Below are positions 45,056 to 55,382 of a stretch of DNA of 64,000 bases, in pieces (within the stretch, counting starts at the first letter, position 1; each line of letters opens with the position of its first letter). The position numbers were made by a program, and so were the translations under genes. This DNA comes from Halichoerus grypus (lineage: Eukaryota > Chordata > Mammalia > Carnivora > Phocidae). The stretch covers positions 131,545,444-131,609,443 of the forward strand of contig NC_135719.1 of the NCBI RefSeq assembly GCF_964656455.1, written 5' to 3'. A model generated the notes under the pieces. It saw only the letters and a program-made list of their open reading frames with translations, was not told the origin of the DNA and searched no databases.

Positions 45056-47149
45056 AATTCAGTAAACTCCAGTTTTCCAACTTCAACCAATCTGAGACTG
45101 TATTGCCTCTATTTGTCCAAATGATGACTTATTACTGATATTTTAACAGAGTTTTGAACTATTAGGGTGCCTTAAAAGATTCCTCAGAGATATCTAGTCC
45201 ATGACTGATCATGAAGCTGTTTCTATTATGGTTAGAACAAAACACCTCCAGACATGCCCTGCCCCCACACACCCCATGAAAATCATTGCCCATACAAAGC
45301 AGTCTCAACGTTTACACACTTGTCACATAAATTCGCTTTTCTTAAAACTTCTCCAGACACAAGTTGTTTCAATTAAGATGTGGAAATAGTAAATTAGCGA
45401 GTGTTTGGCTCCTGCCTATGGTGTGGCTAGCACAGTTGTGTAAGGATGAAAGTGCAAAACTTTTCCTTGTTCACCTGGCAGAATCCCACTGAGTCATGGA
45501 AGGGAAAAGGTAGAAGACAGTTGTGTCTCTGGATGGAGAAAACATCTGGTTAAATATAAAATATATGGACTGTGTAATAAAGAAATAATTATAAACATAT
45601 CAAAGAATATGTTAAGAATTGCTGAATTTGCAGGGCAAAATTTAAAATCTGCACCCTGGAGGACAGTGAATATCCCTTGACTTGGCCATCATTTTCATAA
45701 CATTTCCTCTACTTCTTGGTGATTTATAGGGCAATCCCCTAGTTCCCATATTTTTTGCTAACTCAAACTACACATCTCACACATTCCAACTTGCACCTCA
45801 ACAAGCCCTTGTAAGCCTTCACCTTCTGGCCACAACATTCCTATGAATAACTCCCCAGAGTGCTCTTAAGAGAGTGCTTGTGTGTAATGAATGGCATGTG
45901 ATTTCCATTAAATAATCTAAGGAGATTGTGGATCATTATGTACATAAATTTTCATTAATCCTTTCACTGTATGATTGTAGTGGCACTTGAGAAAAGTGAA
46001 GACTTTTCCCCTTCTGTTTTAGAAAATAAAAGATAAAGCATAGGATCCCAGGACGAGGAAGAATGATTGAGAATTTCACTTCTGGTTTACACATGGTATG
46101 GCACTACTCATGAAGACTTATCTGGAATCTAATAGTGTCTATGGCTTTAGACCTTAATTAAGCAAATTATACAGCTTCATAAAGAGTGGCTTCTCAAGTT
46201 TCCACAAGTCTGTTTTCATTTCCCATGGGCAGAGTATTTCTTTTTCCTTCTCTCAATGAAGCGTATCTCTGGAGTATTGGTTTGTCAGTCAGGCAGTGTC
46301 CTAGTAGGAAACAGATGATTATGCCTCAAACTGGGTCTTTTGGTGAGAGTTTACTGAAGGGACCATCTACAAAGATGTTGACAGAATATAGGGAAGCAAC
46401 CCTGGATGAGCAGTACTCAGGAGAGAGTAACAGGGCAACACCCATACTACCTGTGGAGACGTAGTTAGCCTGCTGAGAGAGAGAGAGAGGGTGGTTGCTT
46501 TATACAAGGAGCAGAAGCCCCATTGGAGTGGATGCAGAAGAGAAAGAGGGGGAGCTAGGGTAATATATATGCCCTGAATTCACCCTCCTCTCTCTCTCCC
46601 TCCAACTCCTCTATGGGTGCTGCTCATCCGCAGAACCAACCAGAAGCCAGTGACAAGTAGGTCATCAACTTCCCAGGGCAGAGCAGGATGAAGAAATGCA
46701 GGGTGGAGGTGAAGGGGCAAATGGAAACATTCAGCACGTTGGGTGAGTGTACTTGAATCTCCTCAGCCACTGCCAACCAGGTTAGGAGCACTGGCAGTGT
46801 CTTGAATACTGGACTCTGTGGAGATGAGCTCCTCCACCAGAACTTCAACAGTAGATAGTTTGGCTTGGATAAACTATTCTTTGGAGTCAAACAGAAGGAG
46901 TTTGAAGTAGAGCACAGTATTCATTGTGTAGCGCATGTTTTATGGTAGAGTGCTGGTTATTCTTAGAGACTCCTCTCCCTCCCCAGGCTCATTCTCCACA
47001 GAGCTCTGCCCTGCCCCATGTCTTGGAGGCTAGCCTCTGATTGCATCTCAGGAGTCCCTGATCTCTAGCTTCTGGTTGAAGTTTGATAATGGGAAGCTCT
47101 GGCCATGCACAGGAGTTTTGTTTATTTACTTGTTTGTTTCTTTTGTACA
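45056..47149. other. Unassigned noncoding stretch
   Basis: The part at about 46290-46880 (CCTAGTAGGAAACAGATGAT, GAGAGTTTACTGAAGGGACC, CAGAAGCCAGTGACAAG, TTCCCAGGGCAGAGCAGGATG, GGGGCAAATGGAAAC) is reminiscent of an ancient repeat I cannot name. A GA run lies at about 46475-46489. The rest shows no gene. Confidence 0.4.
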
Positions 47150-47266
47150 AACTAGTAAACCCAAAAGGGTAGGGATTGTATTTCTCTGCCTTTGTTTCTT
47201 TCACAAAGCCCAGCAGAATAAGGCTGTGTATATTACAATGGTAAGTACTAAATAATTGATTGGCTA
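47150..47266 (+). repeat. L2 LINE 3' end
   Basis: CCAAAAGGGTAGGGATTGTATTTCTCTG, CACAAAGCCCAGCAGAATAAGG, GGTAAGTACTAAATAATTGATTGG follow the L2 terminus order. Confidence 0.6.
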
Positions 47267-47359
47267 GAGGTTCATAAATATCCCTGAGCTTGTATCCCAA
47301 AGCAAATTCCAAAGTCAGTTATGAATGGTACTGTAAGGAGAGATTTCTTTTCCACTGTT

Positions 47360-47490
47360 TTTCATTTATTCAACAAATGTTAGTTGCCCGCCCCGCCCCC
47401 CCCCCCCCCCACTCAGCTCCGTTCCTAGTACTAGGAACCGCAGGTGCAGTGGAGAATGACGTGGACAGAGCACCTGCCTTGTGCTTGCCT
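47360..47490 (+). repeat. L2 fragment with embedded poly-C tract
   Basis: TTTATTCAACAAATGTTAGTTG begins the usual L2 segment. A C-rich run at 47387-47410 interrupts it, and the TTCCTAGTACTAGGAACCGCAGGTGCAGTGGAGAATGAC segment continues it. Confidence 0.5.
47387..47410 (+). repeat. Poly-C tract
   Basis: CCC G CCCC G followed by about 15 consecutive C. Such tracts are prone to sequencing error and length change. Confidence 0.9.
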
Positions 47491-47494
47491 CTCA

Positions 47495-47745
47495 GTGCCT
47501 AATACTTAGAGAATGACATGGTAACAAGAGCTTGGACTTTGGAGCCCAGCAGAAGTGGGCCCTGGTTCAATGCCTGGTTTTGCACGGTGCTGGAAAACTT
47601 AAATAATTTTCTAAAACTTAGTTTTCTCATCTGTAAAAATGGAGGCATGAACATTTTAGAAGTTTTTATTTGTGGGGATTAAATGAAATAAACCAAATAA
47701 ATCACTTGTGACAGTGCTGGGTCCATAGCAAGAGGTCAATAAATT
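47495..47745 (+). repeat. MIR SINE, nearly complete
   Basis: AAGAGCTTGGACTTTGGAGCCCAGC, CCTGGTTCAATGCCTGG, AGTTTTCTCATCTGTAAAAATGG, GGATTAAATGAAATAAACC, GACAGTGCTGGGTCCATAGCAAGAGG cover most of MIR in order. Confidence 0.82.
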
Positions 47746-49009
47746 CCTGTAGTAATTCCTATAGTGAACCGAATGGCAGTGAAGAGAGGGGGGGTGGTCA
47801 AGGGGCAGGAGAGGGTGTTGGTGACACTGATCCAGGAGCACTGGCCTTAGAGCTGAGTGATTTCAGGGGTCAAGGAGTCGTTTGGAAGAGGATTATACCA
47901 AGAGAAGGGACAAACATAAAAGCTTCTTGGCCCAGTAGGAAAACCTCAGTTCTCAGAGTGCAGGGCAGTATTGAGTATGTTATGATGTTTGCCGTGAGAT
48001 TTGCCTGTCAGCCCAAACTTCATAGACCCATGTCTGAATCCCGTGGTGTCTGTAGGTGGGGGGAGGGAGGAGGGTAGTGGAGCTCTTGCTATCTCTCTGA
48101 GAGAATAAAACTCAAAGGACAGAGAGAGACATCCTTCTTAACTCCCACACTTTCCAGTTTGGAGACTTCAGTTTGGGGCTCCGAGGGAGAAGATGGGATA
48201 CAGCAAATTGCAGAGACAGCTGTGCATCTGGGGAAAATTCTAGTGGAACTGTCAGTCACCATTGCTTGGAAGAAACAATGGTCATGACCCAAGACGTTCA
48301 GCTGAAGGGGAGAAGAGGGAATAAAAACCAGTCATTCAGAGCACGTAGCAGACTGGCCTATCAATGCAGAAAAGCCCATAGACGTGCATAGAATCTCCAA
48401 AGGGGAGGAAATTACTGGAAGATTGGCATCAGGACCTCTCAGAGGCAAGAGAGGCCCATTCCATTTTCCCTTTGGTGGTTCCTGGTCATCCTAAAAAAAA
48501 GGTTTTTTTTTAATGCCAAAACATAGTTGTAGAGTATAAATAATACTTTTGGTATATTAATAGGAATGTAAACATAATTCTGGTATCCACTCTTGATTTT
48601 TATAAAAAGCAATAATTCATCCTGTGCCATGATAATGGGGTCCAGTATTGGAATCCAGTTTTAAAGCATCTTCTTCCTTTCAGTCCTGTTAGTACCTCTA
48701 CATTTACTTGTTTGTATTGTAGTACATTTTCATTCAGAGGTAACATTAAAATTCCAACTTGGGGGTCCGTTGTGAATATGAAATGCATACCGAGGGGTTC
48801 TCCTCCCATTCTCTCTCTGCTCCTGCCCCCAGTGCCAGGAATGGGCCTGGGCTGTGGTGCTACAAGAGATGGTGGGAGGAAGAGTGGCCACAGACATGGG
48901 TGACTGTTGTGTTTACCCACAGACCATGGCAGCCTGTGTGATTGCACACCACCCCTGTGGTAGCCGGTGACAGAAGTGTTCAGTAGTTCTACTCTCTTGA
49001 CTCCCATTT
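47746..49009. other. Unassigned noncoding stretch
   Basis: No gene. The 135-codon minus-strand frame at 48600-49007 and overlapping frames around 48712-48941 show no domain, repeat or codon signal I can support. A TTTTTTTT run lies near 48505. Confidence 0.4.
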
Positions 49010-49985
49010 ACTTCCCAGCCCAGCATTGGCTTCTTTCCCCTCACTCTCCTGAAACCTTTTCATCAGTGTCATGAGTGACCCATTCGTTGGCAAACCAATG
49101 ACATATACTACTTGACCATTTTAGTCGACTTTTTGGAGTTCTTTTCTTAGGCTTCCTGGATGTTTTTCTATGTCCCTAACCACTGACCTTTCTATTTCAT
49201 TTGTTCTAGCTCATCCTCTGCTCTCTTACTATACATCTGCATTCCCTAGGAGTCCATCCTGGGTTCGATACTGTTCCAAATCTCTATTTCCCTGACGCAC
49301 AGCATTTAAATCAATGGTTATAACTCCTTTTCATATGACACACAAATCCACATGATATTTCCAAACCCAAATTTTCTCCTGAGCCCCATGCTCACATTTC
49401 CAATTATCTCTGCCTAGTGTTTTATTTTTTTGTTTTTTTTATTTTTGTTTTGTTTTGCTGGAATGTAGCACACTCTATAAATACTGGACTCCTTGTATTT
49501 TCTTTCTCCTTCATATACACGGAGGCACTTTTGAGTCTTTGCTCTCACATCCCACAGTATGGTGCAATCACAGGAACTCTGTTTCACAATACCTTTCAAA
49601 GAAGGCATTCTCATAGCTCTTGTCTAACTTTTGAAATGTCGCACAGGCTTCTATCTTGTTCCTCCCAATACTCACCATACCGTCAGTAGAATAATCTTCT
49701 AATAAACAAATAGGATCCTGGAATTTTCCAGCTTCAAAACCATTATTGACTGTTGACTCAGAGTTGTCTTCAAAATTACATTGCACTTCCTTGCATGGGG
49801 ACATAAGGACCTTGGCATGTTGTTCCCTCTAGCTATAGTGCCCTTTATTCATCTAAAAAAATACCCAAATGTTCTTGAGTAGACAGATCAATTGCCAAAT
49901 TTTGATGAAAACTTTCTAAACTACTCCAGAAATGACTGTTTTATCTTTTTTTATATTCCCACATATTTCTTTATACCATCACTTT
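49010..49985 (+). repeat. L2 LINE fragment, long, diverged
   Basis: The order of CTTTTCATCAGTGTCATGAGTGACC, GGAGTCCATCCTGGGTTCGATAC, TTTCCAAACCCAAATTTTCTCCTGAGCCCCATGCTCACATTTCC, CATTATTGACTG and GTTGTTCCCTCTAGCTATAGTGCCC resembles the L2 3' half (…gggctcagtcctgggc…, …cccctgagctcc…, …tgttccctctgcctggaatgc…). The SINE at 49996 splits it from 50199-50290. Confidence 0.5.
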
Positions 49986-49995
49986 AAAATTTCCC
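49986..49995. repeat. Target-site duplication, left copy
   Basis: AAAATTTCCC recurs at 50189-50198. It is preceded by TT, consistent with TT/AAAA cleavage. Confidence 0.8.
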
Positions 49996-50188
49996 AGACT
50001 GGGAAGCCTGGGTGGCTCAGTCAGCTAAGTGTCTGCCTTCAGCTCAGGTCATGATCCCAGGGTCCCGGGATCGAGCCCCACATCTGGCTCCCTGTTCAGC
50101 GGGGAAACTGCTTCTCCCTCTGCCCCTCTCCCCTGCTCGTGTTTTCTCCCTCTCTCAAATAACTAAATACAATCTTTAAAAATAAAGT
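49996..50188 (+). mobile_element. SINEC inside L2, intermediate age
   Basis: Head GGAAGCCTGGGTGGCTCAGTC, GGTCATGATCCCAGGGTCCC, GGATCGAGCCCC, CT-rich middle and a decayed tail (AAATAACTAAATACAATCTTTA). Ten-bp duplication. Confidence 0.94.
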
Positions 50189-50290
50189 AAAATTTCCCTG
50201 AGTATAACTTGTTGGTGTTTATTTTTGAATTGCCTATTTGTTTGAGTCTAGCACAATGCCTGGTCCTTCAAAGAGGCTCAGGATGCAGTT
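50189..50290 (+). repeat. Target-site duplication and L2 3' end continuation
   Basis: The first ten bases repeat 49986-49995. Then the L2 terminus resumes: CTTGTTGGTGTTTATTTTTGAATTGCC, GTCTAGCACAATGCCTGGTCC and a degraded gaatgaatg end. Confidence 0.55.
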
Positions 50291-50599
50291 GAATAATGGG
50301 TGGATAAATAGTGAAATATAAGTTCTGGTAATAATTTGCTGCTCTTATGCCAGTTTTATGGACTGATGGGCTTGGTATGTGACACTCCATAGCTTCGGTT
50401 TCTCCTGACAGAAAATGTAGGAAACAAGGATTTATAAGGAAAGAACACCTTTGCTGGGGCAAGAGATGGCATTTATCAGGGAGGCAGCACGGTGCAGTAA
50501 ATTTTTATGTCAGACAGGAAGTGTGCCCAATCAGGCAGTCAACAATGGTTTAGTCGATACCCCCAGAATTTAGGGTCACTTCTCAGTTAGGTCCTCAAT

Positions 50600-51060
50600 C
50601 CCCTTTGACCAGGGGATTGTTGCTCATTTTCATGATATTTCCGATTTGGTTAAAGTGTTAAGAATGATTGAGTCATCACTTTGTTATGCCTTCTATTTAT
50701 AATAACAAATGGAGGCAGTTAATCTGCACTATAAATTATCATCTCTTTGTGATGTTTGGTTTGTTTTCCAAAGACAGTGTGCTCTTAAAAGAAAGGCATT
50801 CCTGTGTACACACAAGCATTCCAGGCTAACTAGGTTTTTGTGGATGGATGACAAATGATTGTAAACAAAGGCAGTTCCCTCCACTGTAACCTTGACCCAT
50901 GAAGGCCAAGAAATGCATTGTTCATTTAAATGAAATTCATTTCGCTGTCATATTAGTTATGCTTGAAAGTTTTATATCCCACAAAGATTTTCAGGGACAT
51001 GCTGTTCCTGGAACAGTGAACATGCTAATGCAGACAGATATTAGAACTGTAGAACAAACT
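50600..51060. other. Repeat-poor block, candidate conserved noncoding element
   Basis: No transposon recognised. It carries a perfect 14-bp palindrome, TTCATTTAAATGAA, at 50921-50934, an AATGCATT palindrome nearby at 50912-50919, a CCTTGACCC half-site-like word at 50891-50899 and a GTGAACATGCTAATGCAG stretch (POU-like ATGCTAAT) near 51015. No frame of note. Function is inference only. Confidence 0.3.
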
Positions 51061-51106
51061 TAAACTGGCATAGGAAATTTAGTGCAAAGAGAGGAAGGAG
51101 GAGTAT

Positions 51107-51178
51107 GGGAGACGGGAGAAAGGAAAGAAAAAGAAAGAAGAAAGAGGGATGGAAGGTGAGAGGGAGAGAGAGAGATTT
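51107..51178 (+). repeat. GA-rich purine tract
   Basis: Irregular GA/GAAA purine run of about 70 bp, followed by a poly-T run at 51188-51201. Confidence 0.85.
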
Positions 51179-51369
51179 TCACACTGATTTTTTTTTTTTT
51201 TAAGAATAGTTTTAAGATGTCAACCTTTATGGAAGATTGCATTACTTTTTATTTTTGCTAAATATCCATTCCTTGTCCTGTAAGAGTATCATACATCCAC
51301 ATCCTGTCAAGCACTATGAAAGGTCTGAGACTTTACCCTGGTAACAAACTGTTGCTCTGCATAATTTCA

Positions 51370-51780
51370 TGAATTCTGGCAGAAGACACAAGTTTCCTGG
51401 GTCAGAGACAGAGGACTTTATTACTCACAGCACATGAGGCAGTGTGAGCTTCATGTTCACATCAGTCTTCCTTCCCACCCCCTCCAAGTTCAACAGAGGT
51501 AACAAGGAGGTGGTCCTAAGTTGGTGGTGCACACACAGTAGGCTCATATTCTCAATAAGGAGCCCTGAGGTTAGTGAGCCCCAGTTTTATAAGGGACTGC
51601 TAGCAAATATGCCCAATTTTTGCCTAGGGGGAGACATCTCTACTACCCTGGATAGCAAAGAAATCCGCCCACTACCCTAGAGGGAGACACTCTCTCTGTC
51701 TTCCAAGACTGTTTACTGTACAAATGTCCTCGAAAACATAGTCCTTACCTGTACAGAGGTTTTCACAATTGTTTTTTTTT
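51370..51780 (-). mobile_element. Probable solitary ERV LTR
   Basis: Read on the minus strand, a TATA-like CCCTTATAAAACTGGGGCTC (about 51580-51597) is followed about 170 bases later by AATAAA (51417-51422), GTCCTCTGTCTCTGACCCAGG and a short tail. That is the U3-R-U5 layout of a retroviral LTR. Exact termini and family are not determined and no internal viral gene adjoins it. It is a noncoding relic. The 78-codon frame at 51444-51680 runs antisense through it and is not a gene. Confidence 0.6.
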
Positions 51781-52449
51781 CCCAAAGCTTTAAAGCTTCA
51801 AAACTGTAAAACTTTGCTCAATCAATAAAGTTTTAGTACCTACTCATTGAATATAAGAGTAATGTATATCATGTGATGCCTTTCAGCTTACAAAATACTT
51901 TCATATGCATTATTGTGCTCAATCATGTATAAGGTCAATGATAATGAAGCTAAATTCATTCCAGGTTTGTAGGTAATGATCCATGTTGGGAAGAAGGGAG
52001 CCTACAATTATTATGACAATCATATATTAAAGAGGTACAGCTGGTAATAGAGGTTGTGGGAGTTGTAATAAATTGTGTGTGTGTGTGTGTGTGTGTTCCC
52101 TACCAGGTCATTGTAAAACAAATGTTATAAATTATCTACATACACACATGGTTCACTTTCTAGCACTATTCTTAATTAGCATTATTAAAACTGCATCACA
52201 AGAGGGTAGGGATGCGGATATAACTTAGAAATTAAAAATAGATGTGCTAGATTTAAAAACAAATATAAAACATCAGAAAGAGAAAATAAGGTCACAAAAG
52301 ACTGAAATCCTGTCTCTACGGATGAAATTCCAGAATGAACTTCTGCAAACTGGAGGCATTTCATAGAGACGCTGCTAAGCAGCTCATAGTTACCCCTGAG
52401 ATCTCCCTTTCTTTGCAATGGAATCATAATCAATCATGAATCAAAAATG
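51781..52449. other. Unassigned noncoding stretch with (GT)n
   Basis: Contains a GT dinucleotide tract at 52074-52096. No gene or named repeat elsewhere. Confidence 0.45.
52074..52096 (+). repeat. (GT)n microsatellite
   Basis: About 11 uninterrupted GT units. Confidence 0.93.
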
Positions 52450-52495
52450 CAGAGTTCATTAGCGTTGGAAGGGCCCTAAAGAATCCTATACAGCC
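52450..52495 (+). repeat. MIR-type SINE, first half
   Basis: AGCGTTGGAAGGGCCCTAAAGAATCCTATA matches a MIR3-type '...gctggaagggaccttagagatcatctag...' segment. It resumes after the MER5A at 52644. Confidence 0.55.
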
Positions 52496-52643
52496 CAGTG
52501 AATCTCAAACATTAGTGTGTGCCATGGGAATCAATTGAGAATCATTGGAATCAGTAAAATACAGAAGCTCAGGACCTCACTAACTGAGGATCCAATTTGT
52601 TAGGTCTGATAATTCTGACACAAACAAGTTCTCAGAACCACTG
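52496..52643. mobile_element. MER5A-like hAT (Charlie) DNA transposon remnant
   Basis: It begins CAGTGAATCTCAAACATTAGTGTG and ends TCTCAGAACCACTG, the imperfect terminal inverted repeats of MER5A (cagtggttctcaaa / ...agaaccactg). Internal text ATTGGAATCAGTAAAATACAG and GGTCTGATAATTCTG agrees. It is a non-autonomous cut-and-paste element with no coding capacity. Confidence 0.78.
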
Positions 52644-52690
52644 ATCTCAAACCATTTTATAGACGAAGAAAACCTTCACTTAGAAAATCT
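52644..52690 (+). repeat. MIR-type SINE, second half
   Basis: ATCTCAAACCATTTTATAGACGAAGAAAAC continues '...tccaaccccctcattttacagatgaggaaac...' directly after MER5A, so the transposon split this SINE. Confidence 0.55.
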
Positions 52691-52734
52691 CCAGTCATTA
52701 TTTCTTTCTATCCATTTCCATTTCTGCTACCCTG

Positions 52735-52815
52735 ATCTCAACTTTTGTTACCTCAGAATCTAAAACAGTGCCTGGCAATATGTGCTATTGGATAAGTATT
52801 TGTTAAATTAATGAG
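52735..52815 (+). repeat. L2 LINE 3' end
   Basis: GAATCTAAAACAGTGCCTGGCAATATGTGCTATTGGATAAGTATTTGTTAAATTAATGAGTG is the L2 terminus. Confidence 0.7.
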
Positions 52816-52957
52816 TGTATCTTTTGCTCTGACATAATTTTCTATGCTGATAATGATCAGGCCTCCAACCAATCTATTATTTGCTGTTGATTAATATTGC
52901 TTAAAGAACTTTTAAAAATATTTAGTAACTAAATAAATAAAATAAAAAAAAAAAAAA

Positions 52958-53156
52958 GGAGGCACCTGGATGGCTCAGTTGGTTGGGCGACCGACTCTGG
53001 ATTTCAGCTTGGGTCCTGATCTCGGGGTCCTGAGATCGAGCCCTGTGTTGGACTCTGTGTTCTGCTCTCAGTGGAGTCTGCTTGTCCCTCCCTCCCCTCA
53101 CTTGCACTCTCTCTCTCTCTCAAATAAATAAATAAATAAATAAATAAATAAAATCA
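52958..53156 (+). mobile_element. SINEC, older copy with expanded tail
   Basis: Head GGAGGCACCTGGATGGCTCAG, GATCTCGGGGTCCTGAGATCGAGCCC, CT run, then AAATAAATAAATAAATAAATAAATAAATAAAATC, an expanded ATAA tail. It sits in A-rich DNA (TAAATAAATAAAATAAAAAA at about 52929-52957), which hides any target-site duplication. Confidence 0.92.
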
Positions 53157-53173
53157 ATCTCTTTTAAAAATTA

Positions 53174-53300
53174 AGTAAGGAAGGTATTATTTATCTATTT
53201 GACAGGTGAGAAAACTGAGGCAAGGAGAGGTGAGTGACCTTTATTTCTTTTACAGGGCACAGTGAAAGAGCTATTGCTTGAATTAAGAAACAGCATGTTT
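53174..53300 (+). repeat. MIR SINE fragment
   Basis: GGTATTATTTATCTATTTGACAGGTGAGAAAACTGAGGCAAGGAGAGGTGAGTGACC is MIR core text. Confidence 0.7.
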
Positions 53301-53416
53301 ATGAAGACATGATTCATGAACACTTTGTATAATTTAGGTATATCACAACTGTTATGCATCAAGAAATACGCTATAACGGAGAGAATGGAAGAGAGAGGGG
53401 ATGGGAGGTAATATAT

Positions 53417-53650
53417 TGTGGTGGTTAAGTAACAGAAATTAGAGCTTGCCTGCTGGGTTCAAGTTCCACATCTAACATGTGTGACCTTTAGTTGTATGAC
53501 CTCAATATGTTTATTAATCTTTCTAAACCACATTTTTCTTATCCATAAAATGATGATGGTAATATATTATTTCAGGGTTATCATCAGGATTAAATGAAGA
53601 TTAAGTATAAAAGCTTGATACGTCATCTGGCAAATAGTAAATATCAATAA
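53417..53650 (+). repeat. MIR SINE, nearly complete
   Basis: GTTAAGTAACAGAAATTAGAGC, CTGGGTTCAAGTTCCACATCTAACATGTGTGACC, CATTTTTCTTATCCATAAAATGATGATGG, GGATTAAATGAAGATTAAGTATAAAAG and CTGGCAAATAGTAAATATC cover MIR end to end. Confidence 0.85.
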
Positions 53651-53670
53651 TTTTTTTAAACTATTAAACT

Positions 53671-53700
53671 CATCATCATCATCATCATCACACCATCATC
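53671..53700 (+). repeat. (ATC)n trinucleotide repeat
   Basis: About nine CAT/ATC units with one interruption, directly after the MIR tail, from which it may have grown. Confidence 0.9.
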
Positions 53701-54046
53701 ACCATTATCATTAATATGGGAATATTTTAGGAAGTCAGGTTTTGCCAAGTTCAGGGTCAAAGAATGACAGTGTATTTATTAATAGGACCGTGAGCCCTTC
53801 CTTCTAAGGGGTTATAATTTTAAATAAAAATTAGGAAAAGAGGTATTACTCAGGTATATATAGAAAAGAATAGGGGGACAATTTCAAGCTACCTAAAAAT
53901 ATTTGAACAAATGGTTTCCCTTCTGCAAAGGTAGTTTTTTATATGCCTAAGCTTGGTTCCCTTGCCCAGGAGTATCTCAAATGTATGAGGGAATATCAGA
54001 CAATGGTTGTTCTTAAGTCCATATGTGTAAATACCTGTCCTTTTTT

Positions 54047-54063
54047 GAAAGTATATAAACGTG
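54047..54063. repeat. Target-site duplication, left copy
   Basis: GAAAGTATATAAACGTG recurs at 54255-54271 with one C/T difference at a CpG. Confidence 0.92.
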
Positions 54064-54254
54064 GGCGCCTGGGTGGCTCAGTTGGTTAAGCGACTGCCTT
54101 CGGCTCAGGTCATGATCCCGGAGTGCTGGGATCGAGTCCCACATCGGGCTCCCGGCTCAGCGGGGAGCCTGCTTCTCCCTCTGACCCTCACCCCTCTCAT
54201 GCTGTTTCTCTCTCTCTCTCTCAAATAAATAAATAAAATCTTAAAAAAAAAAAA
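54064..54254 (+). mobile_element. SINEC, fairly young
   Basis: Head GGCGCCTGGGTGGCTCAGTTGG, CATGATCCCGGAGTGCTGGGATCGAGTCCC, GCTCCCGGCTCAGCGGGGAGCC, CT run, AAATAAATAAATAAAATCTT and an A tail. Seventeen-bp duplication with one transition. Confidence 0.96.
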
Positions 54255-54271
54255 AGAAAGTATATAAATGT
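54255..54271. repeat. Target-site duplication, right copy
   Basis: GAAAGTATATAAATGTG, 16 of 17 identical to the left copy. The difference is a CpG-to-TpG change. Confidence 0.92.
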
Positions 54272-54826
54272 GGTAATATGTGTACACAGACTCTGAGATT
54301 CTTAGAGTTCGAAATCAGGATGCATCTCTTTTTCATATGAGTATAATTGCATGCAGTGCAGTATAGAGTTTAAGAAAATGTTATATTCATAAGCTCTTAT
54401 TAGATTAGCCTTGTGGCCACTTGAATTGTTTTGTTGTTGCTGCTGTTGTTGTTGTTTTTGCCCTTGCTGCCATTTCATTTGACACAAATACACAAATTAA
54501 GAGGCATCGGTAAAATTGTACAATGTTTTACTGAGGTTGTAAATTGGCAGTGCTGTTGTCTATAAAACTTCATTGTCGTTAGAAGGATCTCGCCATTTAT
54601 CTAGTGCATTGCATGGCTGACCAGGTAAGGTCTCTAGTCAGACACTGTCAGAAGAGTTCAGGGTGCAGGAAAAGAAACATCTCTCTCTTGCCTGACTGTC
54701 CATCTCAGCTATCCTGTAGAGAGCCTATTGAAAGGAACACTGAAACATTTTAGCCAATTGTATAAATAATTTAAATTTGGAAAGCATGCTGCTTTCTAGT
54801 TCTACCCCTTACTAGTTCTAGCCCTG
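54272..54826. other. Unassigned noncoding stretch with a GTT/GCT tract
   Basis: A GTT/GCT trinucleotide tract at about 54429-54458 creates a Gln-rich minus-strand frame that is not a gene. Nothing else recognised. Confidence 0.5.
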
Positions 54827-55073
54827 CATAACAATAATAGTAAATATTTATCAATAGGGCTTGCTATGTGCTGGGGACTATGGTAGATTCTTTCCAGGAA
54901 ATAGTTCATTTAGTCTTTATGGAAATATATGAGGTATATAGTGATAATATCCCCACTTTACAGATAAGGATATTGAGGTACAGGGAGGTTAAGCAATTTG
55001 CCCAGGATCATCCACCTAATAAAAGACTGAGTCAGATTTTGAATTTAGGCCATTTGTCCTCAGAATCCTAGCT
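54827..55073 (+). repeat. MIR SINE, nearly complete
   Basis: GGGCTTGCTATGTGCTGGGGACTATGG, ATTTAGTCTTTATGG, ATCCCCACTTTACAGATAAGGATATTGAGGTACAGGGAGGTTAAGCAATTTGCCCAGGATCATC is textbook MIR. Confidence 0.88.
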
Positions 55074-55124
55074 TGAAATATTAACTCTATATAATATTTT
55101 CATTCATATTAACTATGTGTAGTT

Positions 55125-55136
55125 GATATCAGTAGT
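55125..55136. repeat. Target-site duplication of the outer SINE, left copy
   Basis: GATATCAGTAGT recurs exactly at 55574-55585. Confidence 0.85.
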
Positions 55137-55378
55137 GTTTTTTTATTTTTTATTTTTATTTCTTAAGATTTTATTTATTTGAGAGAGAGAATGAGCGAGA
55201 GAGCACAAGCAGGGGGAGTAGCAAAGGGAGATGGGGCGTTTGGGGGTAGGGAAGAGAGAAGCAGCCCCCTGAGCAGGGAGCCTGATGCAGGATGCGGGGC
55301 TCGATCCCAAGACCCTGAGATTATGACCTGAGCTGAAGGCAGACACTTAACTGGCTGACCCACCCAGGTGCCCTGTAG
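55137..55378 (-). mobile_element. SINEC, inner copy of a nested pair
   Basis: The minus strand begins GGGCACCTGGGTGGGTCAG and ends with AAATAAAATCTTAAG plus A/T-rich tail. It has a 10-15 bp extra segment in the body near 55230. A short repeat, GTAGTGTT, occurs before its tail (about 55132-55139) and after its head (about 55375-55382), indicating that it landed in the tail junction of the SINE at 55386. Confidence 0.88.
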
Positions 55379-55382
55379 TGTT

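Noticed and set aside
48600..49007. 135-codon minus-strand frame
   Set aside because: No recognisable family; three overlapping frames on the plus strand; sequence context is ordinary noncoding DNA.
54302..54493. Gln-rich minus-strand frame
   Set aside because: The glutamines come from a GTT/GCT trinucleotide tract, not from a conserved domain.
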